A stretch of 64,000 nucleotides of DNA. It comes from Anaerolineales bacterium UBA2181 (GTDB taxonomy: Bacteria; Chloroflexota; Anaerolineae; Promineifilales; UBA4811). The stretch's first letter is position 1, and each line of letters opens with the position of its first letter. The translations under genes were made by a program, and so were the position numbers. Below are positions 52,613 through 61,050 of this stretch, in pieces. The stretch lies in contig DCVT01000046.1 of NCBI GenBank assembly GCA_002328075.1, forward strand, positions 23,323-87,322. The letters are read 5' to 3'. The notes under the pieces are model-generated. The model did not search any database. It was not told where the DNA came from and worked only from the letters and a program-made list of their open reading frames with translations.

Positions 52613-53149
52613 ATGCGCGAATTAAGCCTGCATATCCTGGATGTGGTGCAGAATTCGCTGGCGGCGGGGGCCTCGCGGATAGAGTTGACCATCGACCAGG
52701 ACTGCGCCGCTGACCAATTGACCATCATCGTGAGGGACAACGGACGGGGAATGGACCGGGCGCAGTTGGAGATGGTGACCGACCCGTTTTTCACCACTCG
52801 CACCACGCGTCGCGTCGGGCTGGGGATACCACTGCTCAAGGCCGCGGCGGAACGCTGCAACGGTCGGTTGGTCATCGAATCCGCACCCGGCCAGGGAACA
52901 ACCCTGCAGGCGGTGTTCCAGGACAGCCACATTGACCGCGCTCCGCTGGGGAACCTGGCCTCCACGTTGTTGACCATCATCCTGGGCGACACCTGCGACT
53001 TGCACTACGTCCACCGATCGGATGGGTCCGAGTTCTCCTTTGACACCGCCGAAATCCGGGCTGCACTGGGAGACATCCCCTTGACCCACCCGGCCGCCCG
53101 TCGATGGTTGCGAGAATTCCTGGTGGAAGGTGAGAGAGGAGTAGGCTGA
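52613..53149 (+). CDS. GHKL ATPase-domain protein
   Basis: 178 residues. Starts MRELSLHILDVVQNS. The GHKL ATPase motifs are the N-box Asn in VVQNSLAAGAS, the D/G1 box DNGRGMD near residue 45, the FFTT F box and GLGIPLLKAAAE G2. A C-terminal extension of about 60 residues has SGE-like charged sequence. No transmembrane segments or His acceptor site, so it is a cytosolic ATPase or kinase in the regulatory block. Confidence 0.8.
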   Translation: MRELSLHILDVVQNSLAAGASRIELTIDQDCAADQLTIIVRDNGRGMDRAQLEMVTDPFFTTRTTRRVGLGIPLLKAAAERCNGRLVIESAPGQGTTLQAVFQDSHIDRAPLGNLASTLLTIILGDTCDLHYVHRSDGSEFSFDTAEIRAALGDIPLTHPAARRWLREFLVEGERGVG

Positions 53150-53162
53150 CCCGGAGCCAGCC

Positions 53163-53924
53163 ATGCGCTTTCTCACCGCTGACCTTCACATCCATACGGT
53201 TCTGTCGCCCTGCGCCGAGGCAGAGATGCTGCCGAGCCTGATCGTGGAGCGGGCCCAGGAGTTGGGGCTCCAGATGATCGCCATCACCGATCACAACTCG
53301 GCCGAAAACGTGCACGCCACCGCGTGCGCGGCGCACCACGTGGATCTGGTGGTTCTGGCCGGCATGGAGGTCCAGAGTCGCGAGGAAGTGCACCTACTGT
53401 GCTTGTTTGACACCGTGGCCCAGGTCCTGGAGTGGCAAGCGCTGGTTTACGATCACCTGCCACGGGCCAAGAACCGGCCTGACGTCTTTGGGGTGCAGGT
53501 GGTTATTGACGAAGCCGGCAACCCGGTGGGCTATAACGAGAGGTTGCTGCTGACCTCCACCTCGTTCTCGGTGGAGCAGGTGGTGGCCCAGGTGAGCGCG
53601 CTGGGCGGCATCAGCATTCCTGCCCATGTGGACCGGCCGGCTTATAGCATGGTCGCCAACCTGGGTTTTGTGCCGCCCGGATTGGGGATTTCCGGGGTGG
53701 AGATATCGCACTTGCTGGGTCCCAAAGAGGCCCGTGATCGCTTTCCCCAGTTACGGCCATACGGCCTGATCGGCAACAGCGACGCGCACCGGCTGGGCGA
53801 CATGGCCCGGAGGACAACGCTCAAGGTCGAAGCGCCGACGGTGGCAGAGCTGGCCTTGGCGCTGTCCGGACAGGGAGATCGAGAAATCTGGATCGACGGG
53901 TTCCAGTCCGGGAGGGTGCCGTGA
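53163..53924 (+). CDS. PHP-domain phosphoesterase
   Basis: 253 residues with PHP metal motifs: DLHIHTVLSPCAEAEM at the N terminus, ITDHNSAEN (metal Asp/His), GMEVQSREEVHLLC (Glu) and a late IGNSDAHRLG (Asp/His). PHP enzymes hydrolyse phosphate esters such as histidinol phosphate; substrate here is unknown. It is located between GHKL ATPase and SpoIIE-like genes, an arrangement found beside bacterial Fe-hydrogenase and NuoEF genes. ATG 53163 is 13 bases after the upstream stop. Confidence 0.82.
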   Translation: MRFLTADLHIHTVLSPCAEAEMLPSLIVERAQELGLQMIAITDHNSAENVHATACAAHHVDLVVLAGMEVQSREEVHLLCLFDTVAQVLEWQALVYDHLPRAKNRPDVFGVQVVIDEAGNPVGYNERLLLTSTSFSVEQVVAQVSALGGISIPAHVDRPAYSMVANLGFVPPGLGISGVEISHLLGPKEARDRFPQLRPYGLIGNSDAHRLGDMARRTTLKVEAPTVAELALALSGQGDREIWIDGFQSGRVP

Positions 53925-55072
53925 GCCTGTGGATCGAATGCGCGCACCGAGCGCCCACGGCCGGCACCAAGGGCGCGGGCGACTCCGTAGTGACCCACCG
54001 GACCGAACGGTCCTGCCTGGCCGTCATTGCCAGCCGGCCTTCCGACGGCATGCCCGGCCCGGCCATGCATCCGTCCGGTCGGAGCGTGGTTGAGGCAACC
54101 GCCGAGCTGGCCGCCCGGGTTCATCGGGAGACCGGGGACGCGCGCCGGGCGGTTGAAACAGCGTTAGGCGAACTGGAGCCCGGTTGCACCGTTCCCTTGT
54201 CCTTGCTGCACATCGCCGACGGCACCCAGGCGGAACTCATCGAGGTCGATGCACCGCCGCTGTTCGTCACCCGTGCTGGTGAGCTGCTGCTGTTGCCGGT
54301 TCTGGAGGAGGAGTGGCGCAGCCACCTGGTACGGCATTGCCGGTTCGCCCTTCAGGACGGCGACTATATGGCGATGGTCAGCGACCGGTACATCAGGACC
54401 CATGGCTGGGATCGTCGTTGGGGCTGGCGGGACGTAGCCGCTTCGGTACGACGGCTGACCGCAACCCGGTGCGATGCCTCGCAATTGCTGGGCGCGCTGG
54501 TGGGCATCTACCAGCGGCTTGCCGGGTCCGAGGGCGCAGGAGATGTCACGGTGGTCGCGCTGGCGGTGCGGCCGGTCCGGTCGGTCACCGTGTGGAGTGG
54601 TCCGCCGACGCAACGCGAGCTGGATCGGGAAGCGCTGGCCAAGCTCATGGCCGAACCGGGCACCAGGGTGATCTGCGGCGACACGACGGCCGAGATCGCC
54701 GCCCGCTTGTTGGGGGTGGAGTTGGTGATGGACGACCGGCCGACCGGTGGGTGGACAGAAGTGCCGCCGACCTCCAGCCTTGCCGGTGTGGACCTGGTCA
54801 CTGAAGGGGTGGTAACGATGGGTGTGGCGCACCGCCGGCTGGAGGAGGCCAGGCACCTGAGCGATCTTTATCAATCGGACGGCGCAACCCGGTTGGCCAG
54901 GGTGCTGCTGATGGCAGACAAGGTCAAGTTCCTGGTTGGACTGGCGGTCAATCCGGCCCAGGTGGCGGATGCGGACGGCAAAACGCCCCTGCGCCTGGCG
55001 GCCGTGCAATCGCTGGCGGAGGTGATCCGGTCTAGAGGCAAGATCGTGCAGGTTGAGTACTTGACCGCATAG
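53921..55072 (+). CDS. SpoIIE/PP2C-like phosphatase domain protein
   Basis: 383 residues from GTG 53921, overlapping the PHP gene by 4 bases. The first 215 residues resemble a PPM-type phosphatase fold: the N-terminal GDSVV Asp region, DGMPGPAM-like Asp and Gly, and GDYMAMVSDRY with a metal Asp; the remaining 170 are of unknown structure and end in a helical SLAEVIRSRGKIVQ. It is expected to dephosphorylate a serine or threonine on a regulatory protein such as an antagonist of the HATPase gene products. The metal Asp of a classic SpoIIE C terminus is not obvious. Confidence 0.65.
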   Translation: MSLWIECAHRAPTAGTKGAGDSVVTHRTERSCLAVIASRPSDGMPGPAMHPSGRSVVEATAELAARVHRETGDARRAVETALGELEPGCTVPLSLLHIADGTQAELIEVDAPPLFVTRAGELLLLPVLEEEWRSHLVRHCRFALQDGDYMAMVSDRYIRTHGWDRRWGWRDVAASVRRLTATRCDASQLLGALVGIYQRLAGSEGAGDVTVVALAVRPVRSVTVWSGPPTQRELDREALAKLMAEPGTRVICGDTTAEIAARLLGVELVMDDRPTGGWTEVPPTSSLAGVDLVTEGVVTMGVAHRRLEEARHLSDLYQSDGATRLARVLLMADKVKFLVGLAVNPAQVADADGKTPLRLAAVQSLAEVIRSRGKIVQVEYLTA

Positions 55073-55136
55073 GCCATTTCCCGCGAGTAGTCATTATGGA
55101 CTATCGGAACGGTGGATGAACTGACCGAAAAGGTCA

Positions 55137-55165
55137 TGGACGATGCAGCGACGCGTTGATATACT
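55137..55165 (+). promoter_or_regulatory. candidate promoter before hdrA-N
   Basis: TGGACG (55137-55142), 17 bases, TATACT (55160-55165), 105 bases before the coding start. A perfect TTGACA at 55176-55181 lies further on but has no suitable -10. The gap of 197 bases after the SpoIIE gene allows a separate transcript for the enzyme genes. Confidence 0.4.
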
Positions 55166-55269
55166 GGGCCGGATTTTGACATCGGACACACGCGCCAGAA
55201 TAGGAGAGGCATAGTGAGATGATGGTGTCCTGGGATTTCCGCTTTCACAGTCAGGTGGAGGTATAGGAT

Positions 55270-56115
55270 ATGGAGGATTTGAAAATTGGCGTCTATGTTT
55301 GCGAATGCGGGGTAAACATAAGCGCCACAGTCAACACGGGCGAGGTCGCCAGGTTCGCCGAGCAATTGCCGAACGTGGTGGTCGCACGCTCGTACAAGTA
55401 CACCTGCTCCGAACCTGGTCAGAAGATGATCAGGAATGATATCGAGCAGCTGGGTGTAAACCGGGTGGTGGTGGCAGCGTGCTCGCCGCGGATGCACGAG
55501 CCGACCTTCCAGAACGCCGTGACGCAAGCCGGAGGTAACCCTTACCACTTTGCCATGGCGAACATTCGCGAGCACGTCTCGTGGGTGGTGAAGGACATCG
55601 GCGAGGCCACCAACAAGGCCAAACGGTTGGTGAGGGGTGCCGTGGCGCGAGTGGCTTTGCAGGACCCCCTCTATTCGCGCAAGGAACCGGTGGTTCCCGC
55701 GGCGCTCGTCGTCGGCGGAGGGATCGCCGGCATTCAGGCTGCCCTGAACATTGCCGAGGCGGGTTACAAGGTTTACCTGGTGGAGCGGGAGCCCTCTATC
55801 GGCGGACAGATGGCAGTGCTGGACAAGACTTTTCCCACACTCGACTGTAGTACCTGAATTCTCGGCCCCAAGATGATGGATGCCGGTCGGCATCCCAACA
55901 TTCAACTCCTCACCTACAGCCAGGTGGAAGAGGTATCCGGTTATGTGGGCAATTTCAAGGTCAAGGTGCGCAAAAAGGCGCGCTATGTGAACCCTCTCAC
56001 TTGTACCGGCTGTGGCCTTTGCTGGTCCGAGTGCATCACCCGACGGATTCCCCAATTGAAACTGATCAAGATGGGCGACATGAGCTTTGGTGAAAGGAGG
56101 CCGGGCGACCGATGA
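55270..56115 (+). CDS. hdrA: N-terminal half of HdrA, selenocysteine-containing (Sec196)
   Basis: 281 residues if TGA 55855-55857 is read as selenocysteine. The frame continues with clear homology on both sides: before it, C11-x-C13 (CECG), the CSPRMHEPTF motif and the FAD Rossmann GGGIAGIQ; at it, C193-S-T-U196-ILGPKM, where HdrA proteins normally have CxxC; after it, RHPNIQLLTYSQVEEV and a ferredoxin motif C245, C248, C251, C255. Sec in HdrA is known from some anaerobes and methanogens. A SECIS hairpin follows (55878-55895). The protein stops after the first ferredoxin, where full HdrA continues for another 400 residues; those are in the protein at 58880-60640. ATG 55270 has GGAGG upstream; the stop overlaps nuoE. 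Confidence 0.88.
55878..55895 (+). promoter_or_regulatory. bacterial SECIS element of hdrA
   Basis: Hairpin GGATGCC-GGTC-GGCATCC: a perfect 7-bp stem with a GGUC loop, beginning 20 bases after the UGA and with the loop at 27 bases, within the usual distance for bacterial SelB-binding elements. Confidence 0.7.
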
Positions 56116-56657
56116 ACGGAGACCGGGTCAACCAGATCATCGACGCGTATGGTGGCGATCGCACGTCCACCCTGGCCATGTTGCAGGACATCCAGCGCGA
56201 GTACAACTATCTGCCGCGCGAGGCGCTGGAACTCATCGCTCGACGGTTGGAATTGCCGCCCGGGCACGTGTACCAGATGGCCACCTTTTTCAAGGCGTTC
56301 AGCCTGAGCCCCAAGGGCGAACATATCTGCAAAGTCTGCCTGGGCACGGCCTGTCACGTCAAGGGAGGCGCGATCATCCTGGAAGCGCTGGAGCGGGAGT
56401 TCAAGGTCAAGTCGGGCAGCACCACGGCCGATGGCAAACTCTCGGTGGAAGGCGTGCGATGCCTGGGCGCGTGCGCCCTGGCGCCGATCGTGGTGGTGGA
56501 CGACGAACCACACGGACAGATGTCCAGCGACACTAGCATCAAGCTGGTCCAAGAGGTCGTCAGCGGCCAGGTGGCCAAGGCGCCTGCACCGGCCGAGGTA
56601 AAACCGGCTGTCGTGCGCGCGGCCGTTGACCTCTCGGCGGTGCCGCCGGCCGGCTGA
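56112..56657 (+). CDS. nuoE: NuoE-like [2Fe-2S] subunit
   Basis: 181 residues, thioredoxin-like ferredoxin of complex I/NADH-reducing hydrogenases. The four cysteines that bind the [2Fe-2S] cluster are in CKVCLGTACHVKG near residue 77 and CLGACALAP near 117. The helical N terminus (about 1-70) is typical of NuoE. The extra 30 C-terminal residues are Ala/Pro rich. It works with NuoF to accept electrons from NADH. ATGA overlap with hdrA-N. Confidence 0.92.
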   Translation: MNGDRVNQIIDAYGGDRTSTLAMLQDIQREYNYLPREALELIARRLELPPGHVYQMATFFKAFSLSPKGEHICKVCLGTACHVKGGAIILEALEREFKVKSGSTTADGKLSVEGVRCLGACALAPIVVVDDEPHGQMSSDTSIKLVQEVVSGQVAKAPAPAEVKPAVVRAAVDLSAVPPAG

Positions 56658-56672
56658 TAGGGAGGTATTGAA

Positions 56673-57050
56673 ATGCCCAAAATCAAAAGCCTCGACGAAC
56701 TGAGGAATTTGCGTTCTCAACTGAAACAAGAGATCAAAGCCCGCACGGAGACCAGCACCACCATCACGGTGGGCATGGGCACCTGCGGCATCGCCGCCGG
56801 GGCCAGGGAGATCATGCAAGCCTTCCTGGATGAACTGGACCGGCGTCAAATCGACGCACACGTCGTCACCACGGGGTGCATCGGCATGTGCTCCAAGGAA
56901 CCCCTGGTCGACATCCAGCAAGGTGACGGGCCACGAATCACCTACGGCAACCTGAAACCGAATATGGTGCCCCAGATCATCGAGGAGCACCTGATTCAGG
57001 GCAAAGTGGTGTCCAAGTGGACCGTGGGTCAGTTGGCCAAGGAGGCATAG
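56673..57050 (+). CDS. thioredoxin-like [2Fe-2S] ferredoxin
   Basis: 125 residues, related to the C-terminal half of NuoE and to the small [2Fe-2S] proteins of electron-bifurcating hydrogenases. Cysteines are in MGTCGIAAG near residue 37 and CIGMCSKEP near 69 with the typical spacing. It has an N-terminal charged helix (LDELRNLRSQLKQEIK). It probably sits between NuoE and NuoF in the complex. Confidence 0.85.
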   Translation: MPKIKSLDELRNLRSQLKQEIKARTETSTTITVGMGTCGIAAGAREIMQAFLDELDRRQIDAHVVTTGCIGMCSKEPLVDIQQGDGPRITYGNLKPNMVPQIIEEHLIQGKVVSKWTVGQLAKEA

Positions 57051-57053
57051 AGC

Positions 57054-58883
57054 ATGGCAGATCTATATCGAGCTGACGTGCTGATCAGTTGCCTCCACGG
57101 CCAGTCAGCCGATCTGGCGCCAACGTTCCGGCAGGAGATCGAGCGACGCGGCATGGCCGGTGAGGTCAGAGTCGTAGAAACCGGTTGCCGCGGCTTTTGC
57201 TCGGTGGGCCCGGTGGTGTCAATCCAACCGGACGGCGAGTTCTATGTCAACGTGCAGCCTGCGGATGTCCCCGAAATTGTCGAAGAGACACTGGTCAAGG
57301 GGCGGCCCGTTCAGCGATTGACCTACAAAGAACCGACAACCCGCAAATCCATCACCAAGTACGACGACATTCCGTTCTACGGAAAGCAGATGCGCATCGT
57401 CTTTCGCAATACGGGGCTCATCGACCCGCAATCGATTGACGAATACATCGCCGTCGGCGGCTACGAGGCGTTGGGAAAGGTGCTCACTTCCATGACCCCC
57501 GAAGAGGTCATTGAGGAAGTGAAAAAGTCAGGCCTTCGCGGTCGTGGCGGCGCGGGCTTTCGCACCGGTCGCAAATGGGAATCCACTCGCAAGGCCAAAG
57601 GCGATGTCAAGTACGTCATTGCCAATGGCGACGAAGGCGACCCGGGCGCCTTCATGGATCGATCGCTGATGGAGGGCGACCCCCACGCCGTCCTCGAAGG
57701 CATGGCCATTGCCGGTTTTGCCGTCGGGGCCAACCAGGGTTACGTCTATGTGCGCGACGAATACCCCCTGGCCGTCAAGAACCTGAACCTTGCGATCCAA
57801 CAGGCCCACGAATACGGCCTGCTGGGAGAGGACATACTGGGTTCTGGCTTTGCGTTCGACATCGGCATCGTGCGCGGCGCCGGGGCGTTCGTGTGCGGCG
57901 AGTCCAGCGCCCTGATGCAATCGTTGGAGGGCAAGGTCGGCGAGCCGCGCTCCAAGCACGTTCACGCCACTGACCGGGGCCTGTGGGACCGGCCCAGCTG
58001 CCTGAACAACGTGGAAACCCTGGCCAACATTCCAGTGATCATGCTCAGGGGCGCAGAGTGGTTCGCCAGCATCGGGACCGAAAACAGCAAGGGCACCAAG
58101 GGGTTCTGCCTGGTCGGGAAAATCCGCAACCCCGGCCTGATCGAAGTGCCCATGGGCATGACGCTCAAAGAGATCATCTACGACATCGGCGGCGGTCCGC
58201 CCAGGGGGCGCAAGGTCAAGGCGGTGCAAACTGGCGGTCCGTCTGGTGGTTGCATCCCAACCAGCCGGCTGGACCTGGCGGTGGACTATGAAACGCTCAG
58301 CCAGGCAGGCTCCATGATGGGTTCGGGCGGCATGATCGCCCTGGATGACCGCACCTGCATGGTGGATATCTCGCGTTTCTTTCTCGAGTTCCTCAAGGAC
58401 GAATCCTGCGGCAAATGCGCTCCTTGCCGGGAGGGCATCAAGCGCATGTTGGAAATCCTGACTGCGATCTCCAACGGTGACGCCAAAATGGGTGACATCG
58501 ATACCCTGGAGACCCTGGCAAAAACGGTTCAGGCTGCCTCCTTGTGCGGCCTGGGCAAATCTGCGCCCAATCCGGTGCTGAGCACCTTGCAGTATTTCCG
58601 CCAGGAATACGAGCAACACATCACGGAAAAGTTCTGCCCGTCCGGCGTTTGCCGTTCACTCGTCGCGTACGTGGTGGTGGACGACAAGTGCAAGGGCTGC
58701 GGTCTCTGCATCAAGGTCTGTTCGCAAGAGAGCATCGCTGGCTCCGCCAAGCAGCCTCACGTGATTGATCAGGCCACGTGCATCCAATGCGGCGCGTGCT
58801 TTGATGCCTGCCGGTTTGACGCCATTCAGGTCATCCCCCGTTCGCAGGTCGAGCTGCTGCCCAAACAGGAGGTCCATGCATGA
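57054..58883 (+). CDS. nuoF: NuoF-like NADH-oxidising flavoprotein with extra ferredoxin domains
   Basis: 609 residues. Domain order: thioredoxin-like [2Fe-2S] domain (about 1-105), FMN/NADH domain with GRGGAGFRTGRKW near 160, NGDEGDPGAFMDR near 190 and CGESSALMQ near 280, SLBB domain, the [4Fe-4S] N-terminal motif ESCGKCAPCREG near 455 plus a later CGLG, and two C-terminal ferredoxin motifs CKGCGLCIKVC and CIQCGACFDAC near 545-585. This is the HndC/HydB type used in bifurcating enzymes, where the FMN oxidises or reduces NAD. ATGA-type overlap with the next gene. Confidence 0.93.
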   Translation: MADLYRADVLISCLHGQSADLAPTFRQEIERRGMAGEVRVVETGCRGFCSVGPVVSIQPDGEFYVNVQPADVPEIVEETLVKGRPVQRLTYKEPTTRKSITKYDDIPFYGKQMRIVFRNTGLIDPQSIDEYIAVGGYEALGKVLTSMTPEEVIEEVKKSGLRGRGGAGFRTGRKWESTRKAKGDVKYVIANGDEGDPGAFMDRSLMEGDPHAVLEGMAIAGFAVGANQGYVYVRDEYPLAVKNLNLAIQQAHEYGLLGEDILGSGFAFDIGIVRGAGAFVCGESSALMQSLEGKVGEPRSKHVHATDRGLWDRPSCLNNVETLANIPVIMLRGAEWFASIGTENSKGTKGFCLVGKIRNPGLIEVPMGMTLKEIIYDIGGGPPRGRKVKAVQTGGPSGGCIPTSRLDLAVDYETLSQAGSMMGSGGMIALDDRTCMVDISRFFLEFLKDESCGKCAPCREGIKRMLEILTAISNGDAKMGDIDTLETLAKTVQAASLCGLGKSAPNPVLSTLQYFRQEYEQHITEKFCPSGVCRSLVAYVVVDDKCKGCGLCIKVCSQESIAGSAKQPHVIDQATCIQCGACFDACRFDAIQVIPRSQVELLPKQEVHA

Positions 58884-60640
58884 ACAAGCTGATCATTGAC
58901 GGTGCGGAGTATCAAGCCCAAGACGATCAAACCATCTTGGACGTCTGCCGCCAAAACGGCATAGAGATCCCCACCCTCTGCTACCATCCGGCGATGGAGC
59001 CCTATGGCGCCTGCCGGCTATGCACCGTGGAGGTGATCCGCCACGGTTGGTCAAATCTCCATACGGCCTGCACGCACCCGGCCTGGGACGGGTTGGAGGT
59101 CAAAACCCAGTCTCCGGCAGTGTATGATGTGCGCAGAACGCTCATGGGGTTGTTCCTCTCACGCTGCCCCCATGTGCCTGTCATTCAGAACCTGGCGCGG
59201 CAATACGGCGTCACCGAGCCGCCCTTTGCCACGGACGACCCGGATCAAAAGTGCATCCTGTGCGGCTTGTGCGTGCGGGTGTGCAATGACCTGGTCAAGG
59301 CGAACGTCATCAACTTTTCGGACCGGGGTATCGACCGGCAGGTCGGTCCTCCCTTCCTGGAAAAGACACGCGACTGCATCGGTTGCGGTGCATGCACCAT
59401 CGTCTGCCCCACCGGCGCCATCGACATTGTGTTGGAGGAGGCCGGGGTTTACGCAGAAAAGCCCTTGGGCCCCACGGCCGCCATCTATGTGCCGTCGCTC
59501 CAGGCAGTTCCGCGCGTGCCGGTGATTGACACCGACTCCTGCATCCGCTTTCGGCAGCAGGACCGATCCAATGGCAAGATCGCCGACGCGTGCGGCGTCT
59601 GCCAGACACTATGCGAAGCCAATGCCATTGACTTTGACCAACAGGATGAGATCTTGGACCTCACCGTCGGGTCGGTCATCGTGGCGACCGGGTTCGAAAT
59701 GTGGGACCCCAAGAAGTTGAGCCAGTACTCCTATGGCCGCTCGCCCCACATCATCACCGGGATGGAATTCGAGCGGCTCTCCAACGCCGGCGGCCCCACG
59801 GGCGGTCAGATCCTGCTTTCCGATGGCAGCAAACCCAAGCGAGTCGCCATCATTCACTGCGTTGGGTCACGCGACCACAATGCCCACGCTTACTGCTCGC
59901 GCATATGCTGCATGTACTCCCTGAAACACGCGCACCTGGTGCGCGACAAAACGGGCGCCGAGGTGTACGAGTTCTACATGGACATGCGGGCCTTTGGCAA
60001 GGGGTACGAGGAGTTCTACGAGCGGGTCCAGGAGGAAGGGGTCACCATGGTCCGTGGCCGGGGGGCGGTGGTGGACGTGCTGCCCAACGGCAAATTGCGG
60101 GTCAAGGGTGAGGACGCCGATCTGGGCAAGCTGCTGGCGGTGGACGTGGACATGGTGGTGCTCAGCACCGCCATCGAGGCGCCGCACGACGCGGACAAGA
60201 TCTCGGCGCTCTTTGGCCTGGGCCGGACGGCCGACGGCTGGTTTGCCGAGGCGCATCCCAAACTGCGGCCGGTGGAGACCAACACCGATGGCGTCTTTCT
60301 GGCCGGCTGCGCCCAGGGGCCCAAGGACGTGCCCGACACGGTGGCACATGCCGGGGCGGCATCCGCCGCGGTGCTTGGACTGCTGGACCGGGGCGAGGTG
60401 GTCATTGCCCCCACGGTGGCCGAGGTGAACCGCGACGACTGCGTCGGCTGCGGCGACTGCCTGCTGGTCTGTCCCTATACAGCGATCACGCGGGTGGAGG
60501 GCAAGGCCCAGATCAACGCAGCGCTCTGCAAAGGGTGCGGCACCTGTGTGGCAACCTGCCCGTCCGGCGCTATCATGGCGCTGCACTTTACGGATGACCA
60601 GATCGTGGCTCAGATCGATGGGGTGTTGGCATGGGCGTAG
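58880..60640 (+). CDS. fusion: NuoG-like [2Fe-2S]/[4Fe-4S] N terminus + C-terminal half of HdrA
   Basis: 586 residues. Residues 1-80 form a plant-type [2Fe-2S] domain (C34, C45, C48, C64) as at the start of NuoG/HydA. Two [4Fe-4S] motifs follow (C125-C135 and C166-C176). From about 199 the sequence (AIYVPSLQAVPRVP, then the CGVC region at 238-245) matches HdrA after its first ferredoxin; VIVATGFEMWD near 267 and the HCVGSRD, CSRICCMYSLKHAH motif (C327, C339, C343, C344) are HdrA C-terminal, ending with two [4Fe-4S] motifs (C521-C531 and C550-C560). Together with 55270-56115 it rebuilds full-length HdrA. The FAD of HdrA bound by the N half is where bifurcation occurs. Overlaps nuoF by 4 bases. 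Confidence 0.9.
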   Translation: MNKLIIDGAEYQAQDDQTILDVCRQNGIEIPTLCYHPAMEPYGACRLCTVEVIRHGWSNLHTACTHPAWDGLEVKTQSPAVYDVRRTLMGLFLSRCPHVPVIQNLARQYGVTEPPFATDDPDQKCILCGLCVRVCNDLVKANVINFSDRGIDRQVGPPFLEKTRDCIGCGACTIVCPTGAIDIVLEEAGVYAEKPLGPTAAIYVPSLQAVPRVPVIDTDSCIRFRQQDRSNGKIADACGVCQTLCEANAIDFDQQDEILDLTVGSVIVATGFEMWDPKKLSQYSYGRSPHIITGMEFERLSNAGGPTGGQILLSDGSKPKRVAIIHCVGSRDHNAHAYCSRICCMYSLKHAHLVRDKTGAEVYEFYMDMRAFGKGYEEFYERVQEEGVTMVRGRGAVVDVLPNGKLRVKGEDADLGKLLAVDVDMVVLSTAIEAPHDADKISALFGLGRTADGWFAEAHPKLRPVETNTDGVFLAGCAQGPKDVPDTVAHAGAASAAVLGLLDRGEVVIAPTVAEVNRDDCVGCGDCLLVCPYTAITRVEGKAQINAALCKGCGTCVATCPSGAIMALHFTDDQIVAQIDGVLAWA

Positions 60641-61050
60641 AATTCGAACCAAAGATAGTCGCTTTTATGTGCAACTGGTGCACGTACGCCGGGGCCGATA
60701 ACGCCGGTGTGGCGCGGATGGAATCGCCGTCCAACGTGCTTCCGATCCGGGTCATGTGCTCCGGTCGGATATCTCCCGAGATGGTGATGCGGGCATTCCG
60801 GGCCGGCGCGGACGGCGTGCTGGTGATGGGATGCCACATCGGCGATTGCCACTATAGCACGGGAAACCACCGGTCTGTGAAGCGAATGCCGTTGCTGCGC
60901 AACCTGCTGGCGACGGTGGGCGTCAACCCAGAGCGGCTCGAGTTGACATGGGTATCAGCGGCCGAAGCGCCCCGCTTTGTTCAGGTGACCCACTCGTTCA
61001 CCGACAAAATCCGGAGCCTGGGCCCGCTTTCGCAGGAGGTGGCGGAATGA
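60631..61050 (+). CDS. mvhD: MvhD-like [2Fe-2S] subunit
   Basis: 139 residues matching MvhD/FlpD: KIVAFMCNWCTYAGADNAG near residue 8, CSGRI near 42, and GCHIGDCHYSTGN near 65. In methanogens it transfers electrons from hydrogenase or formate dehydrogenase to HdrA. All the expected cysteines are present, with no Sec replacement. Overlaps the upstream stop by 10 bases; its stop overlaps the next ATG (ATGA). Confidence 0.92.
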   Translation: MGVEFEPKIVAFMCNWCTYAGADNAGVARMESPSNVLPIRVMCSGRISPEMVMRAFRAGADGVLVMGCHIGDCHYSTGNHRSVKRMPLLRNLLATVGVNPERLELTWVSAAEAPRFVQVTHSFTDKIRSLGPLSQEVAE

